Counted from the first letter of the stretch, positions 1-8,184 are shown. The stretch: 21,783 bases of DNA from DATCYZ01 sp036526195 (GCA_036526195.1 DATCYZ010000030.1:1-21783); one strand, 5' to 3'. Program-made: numbers and translations. The notes: generated from the letters alone by a model not told the origin.

Positions 1-192
1 CAGCATGTCGGCCAGCGTCGCCAGCATGCCGCCGTGGCAGGCCATCATCGGGTTGCAGTGGCGTTCCTCGCACAGGAAGCCGAGCACGAAGCGCTCGCCG
101 TCCATGCGCCCGTACAGCGGCCCGTTGGCCTCGATGAACGGGTTGTTGCCCAGATTGAGGACGCGAAAGCCCTCGGGTACTGCATTCGCCAT
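1..192 (-). CDS. PaaI-like hotdog thioesterase (3' part missing)
   Basis: Only the first 64 codons lie in the window; the gene continues past base 1. The visible protein starts MANAVPEGFRVLNLGNNPF and contains NPMMACHGGMLATLADML at residues 47-64. This is the helix-entry motif of PaaI/Acot13-type hotdog thioesterases (HGG followed by a long helix). Family members hydrolyse acyl-CoA thioesters, but the substrate cannot be read from this fragment. The ATG at 192-190 lies eight bases after the stop of the upstream kinase gene on the same strand, so the two are probably co-transcribed. A thioesterase at the end of a signalling operon has no obvious link to it. Family assignment is fairly sure; function is not. 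Confidence 0.75.
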   Translation of the reverse strand, partial: MANAVPEGFRVLNLGNNPFIEANGPLYGRMDGERFVLGFLCEERHCNPMMACHGGMLATLADML

Positions 193-200
193 GCCGGTCC

Positions 201-2132
201 TCAGCCCTTGATCGCGGAAGTGAAGCGCGCGCCGAGCGACTTCAGCCGTTCGAGGAGCGAACGTCCCGCGGACGAATCCTGCGCCCGTTTCGCCGCCTGC
301 GCACGCAGCAGGCCGGGCGATTTGCGAAATGCCTGGTAGCGCTCGAGCGCCGCGGCGAGGTGCCTGCCGAGCAGCGTCAGGTTCACCGGCTTGTTGATGA
401 AGCGGAAGATGCGCGCCTCGTTGATCAGCTCGATGATGAGTTCCGAATCCGAGCTGGTCGTGGTCACGATGACGAGGGACTGCGGGTGCTCGGCCTTGAG
501 CACCTTGAAGAGCGTGGTGTGGTCGACCTTCTGCGATTCCAGGTCGGCGATCAGCACTGCGACCTCGTGTTTCGCGAGCGCCTCGAGCGCATCGTCGAGC
601 CGCGGCGCGTGCAGCACCTTGCAGGCGCTGCCGGCAATCTGGCGCACCGCGCGCGCGGTCGCCTCGTCCTCGAGCACCAGCGCGACGAATTCGGCGCCGC
701 CCGCGGCAGGTGCCGTCGGCGGCGGGCTCGCCTCGAGGGCGATCGCCACGTCCACCGCCTCCTCGAGCGTCGCGAGCAACGCCTCCTGCTGCCAGGGCTT
801 GGAGACGAAGCGGAAGACCTCGGACTCGTTCACCGAGCCGACGATGGCGGCGAGGTCCGAGTACCCCGTGAGCAGGATGCGCACCGTGCCCGGCGCGAGC
901 GTGCGCGCCTCGCCGAGGAGTTCGACGCCGGTCATGCCGGGCATGCGCTGGTCGCTCACCAGCACGTGGAAACGGCTTGTCTTGAGCTGTTCGAGCGCCT
1001 TCGCCCCGCTGTCCGCGGTGGTCACCGCGTAGCGATCCTTCAGCAGGAAGCCAAGCGCGTTCAACACGCGGCTCTCGTCGTCCACGCAGAGCACCGCGGG
1101 CTTGATGCGGCGCGGCGCGGGCGGCTTCGCGCGCGCGCCGGCCGTCGTCGCCGACGTGGCGCCGCTTTTCGTTGAGGTCGCCGACCCCGACCCCTGCGCG
1201 CCAATGGCGCGGCGCAACGCGCCGAGGTTGCCGGCGACGCGCTTGGCAGCGCCCGATCCCGTATTCGGCACCGTGGTGCCGGCGGCTGCGCCCGCCGGTT
1301 GCGGGCGATCCGGTTTCTTCGGGAACACCGTGTGCAGCGCGTCGACGAAATCGTGCACGCTCTGGTAGCGCGCCGCCGGATCCTTCTCCAGCGCCTTGAG
1401 GATCACCGCGTCGCCCGCGGCCGGCAGGTCGGGCTGCAGGCTGGAGGGCGCGGCCGGCAATTCCTCCAGCACCTGCTTGAGCAGGCGCCCGCCGCGGCCG
1501 TCGAACGGCCGACGCCCGGTGAGGACTTCGTAGACGATGACGCCGGCGGCATAGATGTCGGAACGCTCATCCGCCGGTTGCCCGTTGAACTGCTCCGGGG
1601 CCATGTAGAACGGCGTGCCGAGGACCTCGCCCGCCTGCGTGACGTTCGAGCGCTCGATGCGCGCAATGCCGAAGTCGCTGATCTTGGCCACGCCCATGTT
1701 GCTGATCAGGATGTTGCCGGGCTTGATGTCGCGATGGATCACGTTGCGCGAATGCGAGAAATCGAGCGCCTCGAGCATCTGCTCGAGCACCTGCGGCAGC
1801 GTGGTCGCCTCCGGCCGCCAGCCGCTGCGCAGGTGGTCCTGCAGCGACTGGCCTTCGACCAGTTCCATGGCGATGAAGGCGCGCTCGTCGTCCTCGCCGT
1901 ACTCGTAGATCGCGACGATGTTCGGGTGCAGCAGGTTGCCGGCGGCCTGCGCCTCGCGACGGAAGCGCTCCAGCAGCGAACTGTCACCGGCGGCCAGCAG
2001 GTCGGACTTGGCCAGCACCTTGAGCGCCACCGGGCGCCGGATCACCGGGTCGAAACCGCGCCACACCACGGCCATGCCGCCTTCGCCGAGCGGCGCGAGC
2101 ACGTCGTACTTGCCGATGCGCTCGGGGGTCAC
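201..2132 (-). CDS. Ser/Thr protein kinase fused to two response-regulator receiver domains
   Basis: This 643-residue cytoplasmic protein has three domains. Residues 8-270 form a Hanks-type kinase with a glycine loop (GEGGMA, 16-21), K38, HRDIKPGN (133-140), DFG (153-155) and APE (178-180), so it looks catalytically complete. A linker rich in Ala, Gly, Ser and Thr (275-340) leads to a first receiver domain (346-460) with D351/D352, phospho-acceptor D394 in VSDQRMPG, and K445. A second, more divergent receiver domain (482-600) keeps an acidic pair (E488/D489), D530 and K581. The start is a GTG whose codon overlaps the upstream histidine kinase stop as GTGA, which implies translational coupling. 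I infer that the histidine kinase phosphorylates one or both receivers and so controls the Ser/Thr kinase. The targets are unknown. Confidence 0.92.
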   Translation of the reverse strand: MTPERIGKYDVLAPLGEGGMAVVWRGFDPVIRRPVALKVLAKSDLLAAGDSSLLERFRREAQAAGNLLHPNIVAIYEYGEDDERAFIAMELVEGQSLQDHLRSGWRPEATTLPQVLEQMLEALDFSHSRNVIHRDIKPGNILISNMGVAKISDFGIARIERSNVTQAGEVLGTPFYMAPEQFNGQPADERSDIYAAGVIVYEVLTGRRPFDGRGGRLLKQVLEELPAAPSSLQPDLPAAGDAVILKALEKDPAARYQSVHDFVDALHTVFPKKPDRPQPAGAAAGTTVPNTGSGAAKRVAGNLGALRRAIGAQGSGSATSTKSGATSATTAGARAKPPAPRRIKPAVLCVDDESRVLNALGFLLKDRYAVTTADSGAKALEQLKTSRFHVLVSDQRMPGMTGVELLGEARTLAPGTVRILLTGYSDLAAIVGSVNESEVFRFVSKPWQQEALLATLEEAVDVAIALEASPPPTAPAAGGAEFVALVLEDEATARAVRQIAGSACKVLHAPRLDDALEALAKHEVAVLIADLESQKVDHTTLFKVLKAEHPQSLVIVTTTSSDSELIIELINEARIFRFINKPVNLTLLGRHLAAALERYQAFRKSPGLLRAQAAKRAQDSSAGRSLLERLKSLGARFTSAIKG

Positions 2133-3637
2133 GACGCCGGTGCAGCGGCGGGCGGCTTCACTGGCAGGATCACCGTGAAGCGTGTGCCCTTGCCCGGCTC
2201 GGACGCGACCTCGATCGTGCCGCCGTGCTCCTGGATGATCTTGTAGGAGATCGACAATCCGAGCCCCGTGCCCTTGCCGATTTCCTTGGTGGTGTAGAAC
2301 GGATCGAAGATCCGCTTGAGCACCTCCGGCGGCATGCCGTGGCCGTTGTCAACAACCTCGACGGCCACGTGTTCCGCGTCGCGCACCAGCGTGCGCACCA
2401 GGAGGGTGCCCTCCTCCGGTGTCGCCTGCGCGGCGTTGGTGATCAGGTTGAGGAACACCTGGTTCACCTGCGAGGGCGAGCACGTCACCTTGGGCAGGTT
2501 GCCGAGGTACTTCTTCACGGTGCGCCCGGCGAGCACGTGACGCGCGATCACCAGCGCGCTCTCGAGGCCTTCGTTCAGGTTGACGCGCGCGACCTTGGCC
2601 CGGTCGAGCCGGCTGAAATTCTTCAGGTTGGCGACCAGTTCCGCCACCTGCCCGACGCCGTGCAGCCCGTCGCCGACCAGACGGTCGATGCCTTCGAGCG
2701 CGCCGCCTTCCTCGCCCGCCCCGAGAAGTTCCTTGACGGTGGCGAACTGCGAGGCCAGCGCATCCTCGTCGACGCCCTCGGATTCGAGCAGGCCGATCAG
2801 CTGCTCCACCTCGGTCGCCAGGCGTCCGGTATTCGCGATCTGGCCGCGCACCGCGTCCAGGCTCGACTTCACGTAGGCGAGCGGCGTGTTCACTTCGTGC
2901 GCAAGCCCCGCCACCATCTGGCCGAGCGAGGACATCTTCTCGCTCTGCACCAGCATCGCCTCGGATTCCTTCAGGCGCTCGAGGGTCTCGGACAGCTCCC
3001 TGGTGCGCTCGGTAACGCGCTGCTCGAGGCTTTCGTTGGCGTCCTTGAGCGCAAGGTTGATGCGCCGGATCTCGCCCAGGGTCTGGGTCAGCCGGAAGGC
3101 GAACCAGACCAGCACCACGAGCAGGAATCCGGAATAGAAGATCAGCGCGGTGCGCCAGAGTTCCGCCTCGTCCAGGGCCGCCAAGAACGAGCGCTCGAAC
3201 GAGCGCATCAGGGTGTCGAGCCGCGGGCCGGTCGAGCTGAAGTACGCGGCCTGGAAGGTGAGTTCGGACTTCGCCGCGGCGTAACGGCGAATCAGAATCG
3301 ACTTCTCCTTGAACGCCAGTTTGAGCGCCGTGATTTCGTAGCCACCAAGCGGCGGGGTCAGTTGCAGGCCCTTCACTTCCAGGTTTGCGATCAGGCTGCC
3401 CAAGCCCCGCGGCGGCAGCGACGCCTCGGCCTCCGGCACCGTGCCGGCGCGCAGGCCGATCAGCCGGTCATTCCAGCGCGCATCGGCCTCGCCGAGCTGG
3501 CGCAGGGTGGCGAGGATCTCGCTCGCGGTGCGCGGGTCCGCGGCCCGGCTCTGCAGGTACATGACCGCCCAGCCGCCCGCCAGCACGAGCGCCATGGCGG
3601 CATACAGCAGGCTGCGCAGGACGGCGGCGTAACGCAT
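2129..3637 (-). CDS. membrane sensor histidine kinase with a probable DAHL sensor domain
   Basis: I chose the ATG at 3637, giving 502 residues (MRYAAVLRSLLYAAMALVL), because it opens directly into a hydrophobic segment; the frame also stays open 25 codons further upstream. The order is: transmembrane helix near residues 8-28; an all-helical extracytoplasmic region of about 130 residues resembling the DAHL ligand-binding domain; a second helix (about 162-182); a coiled coil; and a HisKA domain with the H-box AHEVNTPLAY, where H247 is the predicted phosphorylated histidine. A HATPase domain follows, with an N-box (LITNAAQAT) and G-boxes (DNGHGMPP, GKGTGLGLS). It lacks a receiver domain of its own. 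The next gene supplies two, and the genes overlap by four bases, so they are almost certainly a functional pair. The ligand is unknown. Confidence 0.9.
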   Translation of the reverse strand: MRYAAVLRSLLYAAMALVLAGGWAVMYLQSRAADPRTASEILATLRQLGEADARWNDRLIGLRAGTVPEAEASLPPRGLGSLIANLEVKGLQLTPPLGGYEITALKLAFKEKSILIRRYAAAKSELTFQAAYFSSTGPRLDTLMRSFERSFLAALDEAELWRTALIFYSGFLLVVLVWFAFRLTQTLGEIRRINLALKDANESLEQRVTERTRELSETLERLKESEAMLVQSEKMSSLGQMVAGLAHEVNTPLAYVKSSLDAVRGQIANTGRLATEVEQLIGLLESEGVDEDALASQFATVKELLGAGEEGGALEGIDRLVGDGLHGVGQVAELVANLKNFSRLDRAKVARVNLNEGLESALVIARHVLAGRTVKKYLGNLPKVTCSPSQVNQVFLNLITNAAQATPEEGTLLVRTLVRDAEHVAVEVVDNGHGMPPEVLKRIFDPFYTTKEIGKGTGLGLSISYKIIQEHGGTIEVASEPGKGTRFTVILPVKPPAAAPAS

Positions 3638-3679
3638 GTGGGGAGGCCCGGTTCGACCGGAAAGGTGTTGAATTCGCTC

Positions 3680-3709
3680 AGTATACTGACCGGGTAGTGG
3701 ACACCGGAA
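3680..3709 (-). promoter_or_regulatory. candidate promoter of the histidine kinase operon
   Basis: On the minus strand a TATACT hexamer (3685-3680) lies 18 bases after TTCCGG (3709-3704). The -10 is near consensus, the -35 is poor. Transcription would start about 35 bases upstream of the ATG at 3637. Assigned by motif only. Confidence 0.45.
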
Positions 3710-3764
3710 CAAGGCGCGGGGACATCACGAAGTTTGACGCGGGCGAAGCGGACGCCGCCCGACC

Positions 3765-3793
3765 CCATATAGTAACTTATATGTTACTTATGG
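3765..3793. repeat. palindromic repeat, copy 1
   Basis: This is a 29-base imperfect palindrome: CCATATAGTAAC, a six-base centre TTATAT, then GTTACTTATGG. The arms match (AGTAAC with GTTACT, CCATA with TATGG) apart from one extra T in the left arm. It is strikingly AT-rich in this GC-rich region. It overlaps the TAA stop codon of the methyltransferase pseudogene and lies about 130 bases upstream of the histidine kinase start. A near-identical copy in the same orientation is found at 19671-19694. It could be an operator for a dimeric regulator or a mobile or recombination repeat; it has no U-tract and is not a typical terminator. Confidence 0.75.
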
Positions 3794-4470
3794 TGCGCAC
3801 TCGGCGCAACGCCCGGCCCGTCCTTGCGAAACACCGCCTGCGTGCCGTTCCAGGGAAAGCGGAACGCCTGGCTGGCCCCGGGCGTGAAGCCCTGCCGCGC
3901 GATCGCGTCCGTCACGTCCCGGGCGCGTTTCCACCAGGTGCTCTCGTACTCGCCGGGGCCGCGCCCGCCCTCATCGAGCGAGCCCAGCGCGATTTCCGCG
4001 ATGAAGCGGCCACCGGGCTTCAGCACGCGGCGGACTTCCGCGAGCACCGAATCCAGTTAGAGCGCATGGTCGAGCGCATTGCAGTACACGAGGTCAACAC
4101 AATTGTCCGCCCACTGCAGGGCGTGGAAATCCCCGGGCAGCACCCAGCGGTTGTCGGCGCCCGGGTTCAGGTCGAGGCCGACGACGAAGCAGCCCCGGGC
4201 CGAAAACGCCCGGCACTCGGCACCGCTTCGCGCACCGAGGCACAGCACGCTGGCGCCGGGACGAACTTCCGCAAGCGTGGCGAGCCGCGCGCCCAGCGCG
4301 GCCTCGAACTCCGCGTCGTACCCGGCGAGGTCTAGCGTCGCAAGCTTGGCCGACTGGTGGCGGACGTAATCCTCGTAGCCCCGGTAGGTGCGGATCGAGC
4401 GCACGCCGGCGGTCGGGGTGTCGGGGCCGGTGGTCGGCCTCAACAGGGCCCTGATGAACCGGAGGAGCAC
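3784..4470 (-). pseudogene. class I SAM-dependent methyltransferase interrupted by an in-frame TAA
   Basis: Reading from a GTG at 4470, the frame encodes a methyltransferase-like protein. It has a SAM-binding motif I (VLCLGARSGAE), then an acidic end to strand 2 (VVGLDLNPGAD) and the motif IV region (DLVYCNALDHAL). A TAA at 4059-4057 then interrupts the frame. Translation beyond the stop continues without any shift as LDSVLAEVRRVLKPGGRF, the classic post-motif of this fold, and ends at 3784. The whole would be about 228 residues. One base change from a GAA or CAA codon explains the stop, so this looks like a recent nonsense mutation, although a sequencing error or readthrough is possible. It follows the amidohydrolase gene by six bases and is probably in its operon. 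The substrate is not predictable. Confidence 0.8.
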
Positions 4471-4476
4471 CGCAGG

Positions 4477-5646
4477 CTAGGCGCGCGCCAGCTTCTTCTC
4501 GACGATGCGCGCGAGCACGTTCGCCCCGAGCGGCAACGCGTCGTCGTTGAAGTCGTAGGCCGGGTTGTGCACCTCGCAGGAGCCTTCGCCCGCGCCGTTG
4601 CCGATGTTGAAGTAGCAGCCCGGAACCTTCTCCAGCATGAACGAGAAATCCTCCGAGGCCATGATGAGCGGCGGGTTGCGCTCGACATTGCCGGCGCCGA
4701 CCAGCTCGACGCAGGTCGCCGCGGCAAACTCGGCCTCGTCCACGTTGTTCACCGTGGGCGCGAAGATGACGCGGAAATCGACGCTCGCCTGCGCGCCGAA
4801 GGCCTCGGCCACGCCCTTCGAGATGCGCTTCATCGAGCGCTCGACCAGCGCCATCACCTCGCGCGAGAAGGCGCGCACCGTGCCCGAGAGCCGCGCGGTC
4901 TGCGGGATCACGTTGTAGGCCTCACCGCTGTGGATCTTCGTCACCGAGACCACCGCGGTCTCCACCGGCGGGGCGTTGCGCGAGACGATGGTCTGCAGCG
5001 CGGTGGTCAGGTGCGCGGCCACCACCACCGGATCCACCCCCGACTCCGGGCGCGCGCCGTGCGCGCCCTTGCCTACGATGTCGATGTCGAAGAAGGCGCC
5101 GCCGGCCATCATCGGCCCGCCGCGTACCGCGAACTTCCCGACCAGAAGGCCCGGGCGGTTGTGCATGCCGAACACCGACTCGCAGGGAAAGCGCTCGAAC
5201 AGGCCGTCTGCGATCATCGCCTGCGCCCCGCCAAGCCCCTCCTCCGCCGGCTGGAAGATAAAGTGCACCGTGCCGTCGAAGGCCTTGGTCGCGGCGAGGT
5301 ACTTCGCGGCGCCGAGCAGCATCGCGGTGTGCCCGTCGTGGCCGCAGGCGTGCATGCGCCCGGCATGGGTCGAGCGGTGCGCGAAGCTGTTGCCTTCGTC
5401 GATCGGCAGCGCGTCCATGTCGGCGCGCAGGCCGATGGTGCGCTTGCCCGACCCGGCCTTCAGCACGCCGACCACGCCGGTGCGCCCCACCGCTTCGTGC
5501 ACCTCGATGCCGAAGGATTTCAGCGTCTTCGCGACCAGGGCCGCGGTGCGCTGTTCCTCGAAGCCGAGCTCGGGATGGGCGTGGATGTCGCGACGCCAGG
5601 CGGTCATGTCGGGGTGCGATTGCGCGATGCGGGTGTCGATCTTCAT
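4477..5646 (-). CDS. M20 family amidohydrolase (hippurate hydrolase / N-acyl amino acid amidohydrolase type)
   Basis: This is a 389-residue cytoplasmic metallohydrolase of the M20D group, which cleaves amide bonds of N-acylated amino acids or related compounds. The metal-site motifs are present: HPELGFEE (24-31), RADMDALPI (74-82), CGHDGHT (101-107, with C101 and H103), QPAEEGLGG (132-140) and MHN (161-163). Near the C-terminus there are SEDFSFMLEKVPG and a late histidine in VHNPAYDF. I chose the ATG at 5646 because a GGAG Shine-Dalgarno precedes it and family homology begins there; the frame is open further upstream. A weak -10 (TACAGT, minus strand 5683-5678) is the only promoter signal seen. 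The exact substrate cannot be named. Confidence 0.9.
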   Translation of the reverse strand: MKIDTRIAQSHPDMTAWRRDIHAHPELGFEEQRTAALVAKTLKSFGIEVHEAVGRTGVVGVLKAGSGKRTIGLRADMDALPIDEGNSFAHRSTHAGRMHACGHDGHTAMLLGAAKYLAATKAFDGTVHFIFQPAEEGLGGAQAMIADGLFERFPCESVFGMHNRPGLLVGKFAVRGGPMMAGGAFFDIDIVGKGAHGARPESGVDPVVVAAHLTTALQTIVSRNAPPVETAVVSVTKIHSGEAYNVIPQTARLSGTVRAFSREVMALVERSMKRISKGVAEAFGAQASVDFRVIFAPTVNNVDEAEFAAATCVELVGAGNVERNPPLIMASEDFSFMLEKVPGCYFNIGNGAGEGSCEVHNPAYDFNDDALPLGANVLARIVEKKLARA

Positions 5647-5740
5647 GGGCGGTCTCCGGAAGACGGGTTCGAGTGCGACTGTAGCGCGTCGCGAAGCGCC
5701 GTGGAACGGTGTTTCGAGCGCCGCCCGTCCGTGCCGGCGC

Positions 5741-5781
5741 TTGATGACCGTCAAACGGGTCCGGCCCCCGGGCGATACACT
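5741..5781 (+). promoter_or_regulatory. FNR/DNR-type promoter of the ctaA-ccm operon
   Basis: The sequence TTGATGACCGTCAA (5741-5754) fits the FNR/DNR pattern TTGAT-N4-(A/G)TCAA. It is followed 21 bases later by a -10 hexamer TACACT (5776-5781). This places the box centre about 40.5 bases before the inferred start near 5788, the class II activator geometry. The first gene downstream starts at 5817. The box lies 95 bases upstream of the divergent amidohydrolase start and could also affect that gene. Confidence 0.7.
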
Positions 5782-5816
5782 CGCGGCCTGAATCTGATGC
5801 CCGGTACCGACCTCCG

Positions 5817-6842
5817 ATGACCGACGACGACCGCCGCGCCGTGGCCGCCTGGCTCTTCCTCTGCGCGGCGCTGGTGTTCGCCATGGTCGTGGTCGGCGGG
5901 GTGACCCGGCTCACGCATTCCGGCCTTTCGATCGTCGAATGGCAGCCGCTGGTCGGCGCGCTGCCGCCGCTCTCCGACGCGGCCTGGCAGGAGTTGTTCG
6001 CGAAGTACCGCGAGACCCCGGAGTTCCGGCTGGTGAACTTCGACATGGACCTCGACGGCTTCAAGCGCATCTTCTGGTGGGAGTACCTGCACCGGCTGCT
6101 CGGGCGCGTCATCGGGCTCGTGTACTTCGTGCCCTTCGCCTGGTTCCTGCTGCGCCGTCGCATCGATGCGCGCCTGGCCTGGCAGCTCGCCGGCATCTTC
6201 GTCCTCGGCGCGCTGCAGGGCGCCATGGGCTGGTACATGGTGATGTCCGGCCTTGTCGAGGACCCGCGCGTCAGCCACTTTCGCCTCACGGCGCACCTCG
6301 GCCTCGCGCTAGCGATTTTCGCCGCCGAGCTGTGGGTTGCGCTCGCGCTGCTCGGCGCGACGCGCAGGCGTAGCGCGCGCCCGACGCCGCTCGCGACGGC
6401 CGCGCTCGTGCTCGTCGCCGTGGTCTTCCTGATGGCGCTGACGGGCGGCTTCGTCGCCGGGCTGCGCGCCGGCAAGGCCTACAACACCTTCCCGCTGATG
6501 AACGGGCACCTGGTCCCGCCGGAGATCCTGATGCTCGAACCCTGGTGGCGCAATTTCCTCTACAACATGGCCACGGTGCAGTTCGTGCATCGCGGCATCG
6601 CCTGGCTGCTGATCTTCGCCGTGCCCTGGTTCTGGTGGCGCGCGATGCGCGCCGACCTGCCTGCGGGGGCGCGCCTCGCCTGCCACGCGCTGCTGGTCGC
6701 CACCGGCGCGCAGGTGGCGCTCGGCATCGCGACGCTGCTCGCCGCGGTGCCGGTGACGCTGGGCGCAGCGCACCAGGGCGGCGCGGTGGTGGTGCTCGCC
6801 TGCGCCCTCTGGGCGGCAAGCGCCCTGCGCCGCCGGAATTGA
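5817..6842 (+). CDS. ctaA: heme A synthase, COX15/CtaA type without the cysteine pair
   Basis: This 341-residue membrane protein oxidises the C8 methyl group of heme O to a formyl group, giving heme A for aa3-type oxidases. About eight hydrophobic segments are visible. The conserved histidines are in EYLHRLLGR (H92), SHFRLTAHL (H154, H160), VQFVHRGIAW (H258) and GAAHQGG (H319). The N-terminal motif GGVTRLTHSGLSIVEWQP and the absence of the extracellular Cys pair place it in the group typical of alphaproteobacteria and mitochondria. No strong Shine-Dalgarno precedes the ATG. The gene sits between an FNR/DNR-type promoter and ccmA, which starts 46 bases after its stop, so it probably heads the ccm operon. 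An oxygen-linked enzyme behind an anaerobic-type promoter is unexpected. Confidence 0.93.
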   Translation: MTDDDRRAVAAWLFLCAALVFAMVVVGGVTRLTHSGLSIVEWQPLVGALPPLSDAAWQELFAKYRETPEFRLVNFDMDLDGFKRIFWWEYLHRLLGRVIGLVYFVPFAWFLLRRRIDARLAWQLAGIFVLGALQGAMGWYMVMSGLVEDPRVSHFRLTAHLGLALAIFAAELWVALALLGATRRRSARPTPLATAALVLVAVVFLMALTGGFVAGLRAGKAYNTFPLMNGHLVPPEILMLEPWWRNFLYNMATVQFVHRGIAWLLIFAVPWFWWRAMRADLPAGARLACHALLVATGAQVALGIATLLAAVPVTLGAAHQGGAVVVLACALWAASALRRRN

Positions 6843-6888
6843 CGCCGCGCAAGCCCGCGCTGCCACGCTCTGCTATCGTTCGCGCACC

Positions 6889-7509
6889 ATGCTCAAGGCC
6901 GACTCGCTCGCCTGCGAGCGCGGCGGCCGGTTGCTCTTTCGCGACCTCGGTTTCGCGCTCCCTCCCGGCACGCTGCTGCGCGTCGCCGGCGCCAAGGGCG
7001 CCGGCAAGACGAGCCTGCTGCGCATCCTGTGCGGGTTGGCGACCCCGGCCGCCGGTACGCTCACCTGGGCGGACGAGGACATCGCCGGGCAGCGCGAAGC
7101 ATGGACCCGCCGGCTCGCCTGGATCGGTCACGCCAACGGCCTGAAGGACGACCTGAGCGCGGACGAGAACCTTGCCTTCGCGCTGCGCCTTGCCGGCATC
7201 GCCGCCACGCCGGCGGCGCGCGCGGCTGCGCTCGCGCGCCTCGGCCTCGAAGGCCGCGCGCACCTGCCGACACGGGTGCTCTCGCAGGGCCAGAAACGAC
7301 GCGCGGCGCTCGCGCGCCTCGCGCTCTCGGCAAGCGCGCCGCTGTGGATCCTCGACGAGCCGCTCGCCGCGCTCGACGTCGAGGCCGTCGGCACGGTGAC
7401 CGCGCTGATCGGCGCGCACCTCGCCGCGGGCGGCAGCGCGGTGCTGACCACGCACCAGGACGCGGCCTTCGACGCGCCCGGCGCGCAGCGCGTGGACCTC
7501 GGGGGCTGA
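6889..7509 (+). CDS. ccmA: heme exporter ATP-binding protein CcmA
   Basis: This is a 206-residue ABC ATPase. With CcmB, CcmC and CcmD it drives release of holo-CcmE in cytochrome c maturation system I. Walker A is GAKGAGKT (34-41), with Lys where the usual GPNGAGKT has Asn. The signature is LSQGQ (131-135), Walker B is LWILDEP (152-158), and the switch histidine is H189 in TTHQD. The size is normal for CcmA. No clear Shine-Dalgarno precedes the ATG. A possible extended -10 (TGCTATCGT, 6871-6879) just upstream might give an additional, near-leaderless transcript. ccmB starts six bases after the stop. Confidence 0.96.
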   Translation: MLKADSLACERGGRLLFRDLGFALPPGTLLRVAGAKGAGKTSLLRILCGLATPAAGTLTWADEDIAGQREAWTRRLAWIGHANGLKDDLSADENLAFALRLAGIAATPAARAAALARLGLEGRAHLPTRVLSQGQKRRAALARLALSASAPLWILDEPLAALDVEAVGTVTALIGAHLAAGGSAVLTTHQDAAFDAPGAQRVDLGG

Positions 7510-7515
7510 GGCGCG

Positions 7516-8184
7516 ATGCTCGAAGCCTTTGCCGCGGTGCTGGCCCGCGACCTGCGGCTTGCCTTCCGTCGCAAGGGCGACGTGGCGCAGGTGCTGGTGT
7601 TCTTCGTCATCGTCGCAAGCCTGTTTCCCCTGGGCACCGGCGCCGAGCCGAACCAGTTGCGCGCCATCGGGCCGGGCGTGGTCTGGGTGGCGGCGCTGCT
7701 CGCGGCCATGCTCTCCCTGAACCGGCTGTTTGCCTCGGACCACGCCGACGGCAGCCTCGAGCAGATGTTGATCGGCGCGCAGCCGCTGGGCGGCATCGTC
7801 GCGGGCAAGATCAGCGCGCACTGGCTGGTCTCGGGCCTGCCGCTCACCCTGATCGCGCCGGTCCTTGGCGTGCAGTACGACCTGCCCGCGGAAGCGCTCG
7901 GCGTGCTGGTGCTGTCGCTCGCGCTCGGCACGCCGGTGCTCAGCCTGATCGGCGCGGTGGGCGCCGCGCTCACGCTCGGGGCGCGCGGCGCGGCGGTGCT
8001 GCTCGCCCTGCTGGTGCTGCCGCTGTACGTCCCGGTGCTGGTGTTCGGCGCCGGCGCGGTCACCGCCGCGCTCATCGGCATGCCTTCGCAGGCGCACCTG
8101 TCCCTGCTCGGCGCCTTCCTCGCCTTTTCGCTGGTGTTCGCCCCACTCGCCACCTGCGCCGCGCTGCGCATCGCACATGACTGA
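7516..8184 (+). CDS. ccmB: heme exporter membrane protein CcmB
   Basis: This 222-residue inner-membrane protein has about six hydrophobic segments and is the permease partner of CcmA. The N-terminal region (VLARDLRLAFRRKGD) and the motif SDHADGSLEQMLIG are typical of CcmB. A GAGG Shine-Dalgarno overlaps the ccmA stop region, indicating coupled translation. The length matches the family. The complex does not export heme as its name suggests; it is thought to power release of heme-loaded CcmE from CcmC and CcmD. The 47 bases between this gene and ccmC hold no recognisable terminator. Confidence 0.95.
   Translation: MLEAFAAVLARDLRLAFRRKGDVAQVLVFFVIVASLFPLGTGAEPNQLRAIGPGVVWVAALLAAMLSLNRLFASDHADGSLEQMLIGAQPLGGIVAGKISAHWLVSGLPLTLIAPVLGVQYDLPAEALGVLVLSLALGTPVLSLIGAVGAALTLGARGAAVLLALLVLPLYVPVLVFGAGAVTAALIGMPSQAHLSLLGAFLAFSLVFAPLATCAALRIAHD

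Noticed and set aside
2225..3697. A 490-codon open frame on the plus strand opposite the histidine kinase
   Set aside because: Its product is rich in Arg, His, Gln and Leu without domain motifs, as expected for the complement of a GC-rich gene; the minus strand encodes clear kinase motifs.
3765..3793. The palindrome as an intrinsic terminator
   Set aside because: The stem is AT-rich and no U-tract follows on either strand.
4357..5820. A 487-codon plus-strand frame opposite the amidohydrolase
   Set aside because: Low-complexity Arg/His/Gly composition and no family motifs; the M20 metal-site motifs are on the other strand.
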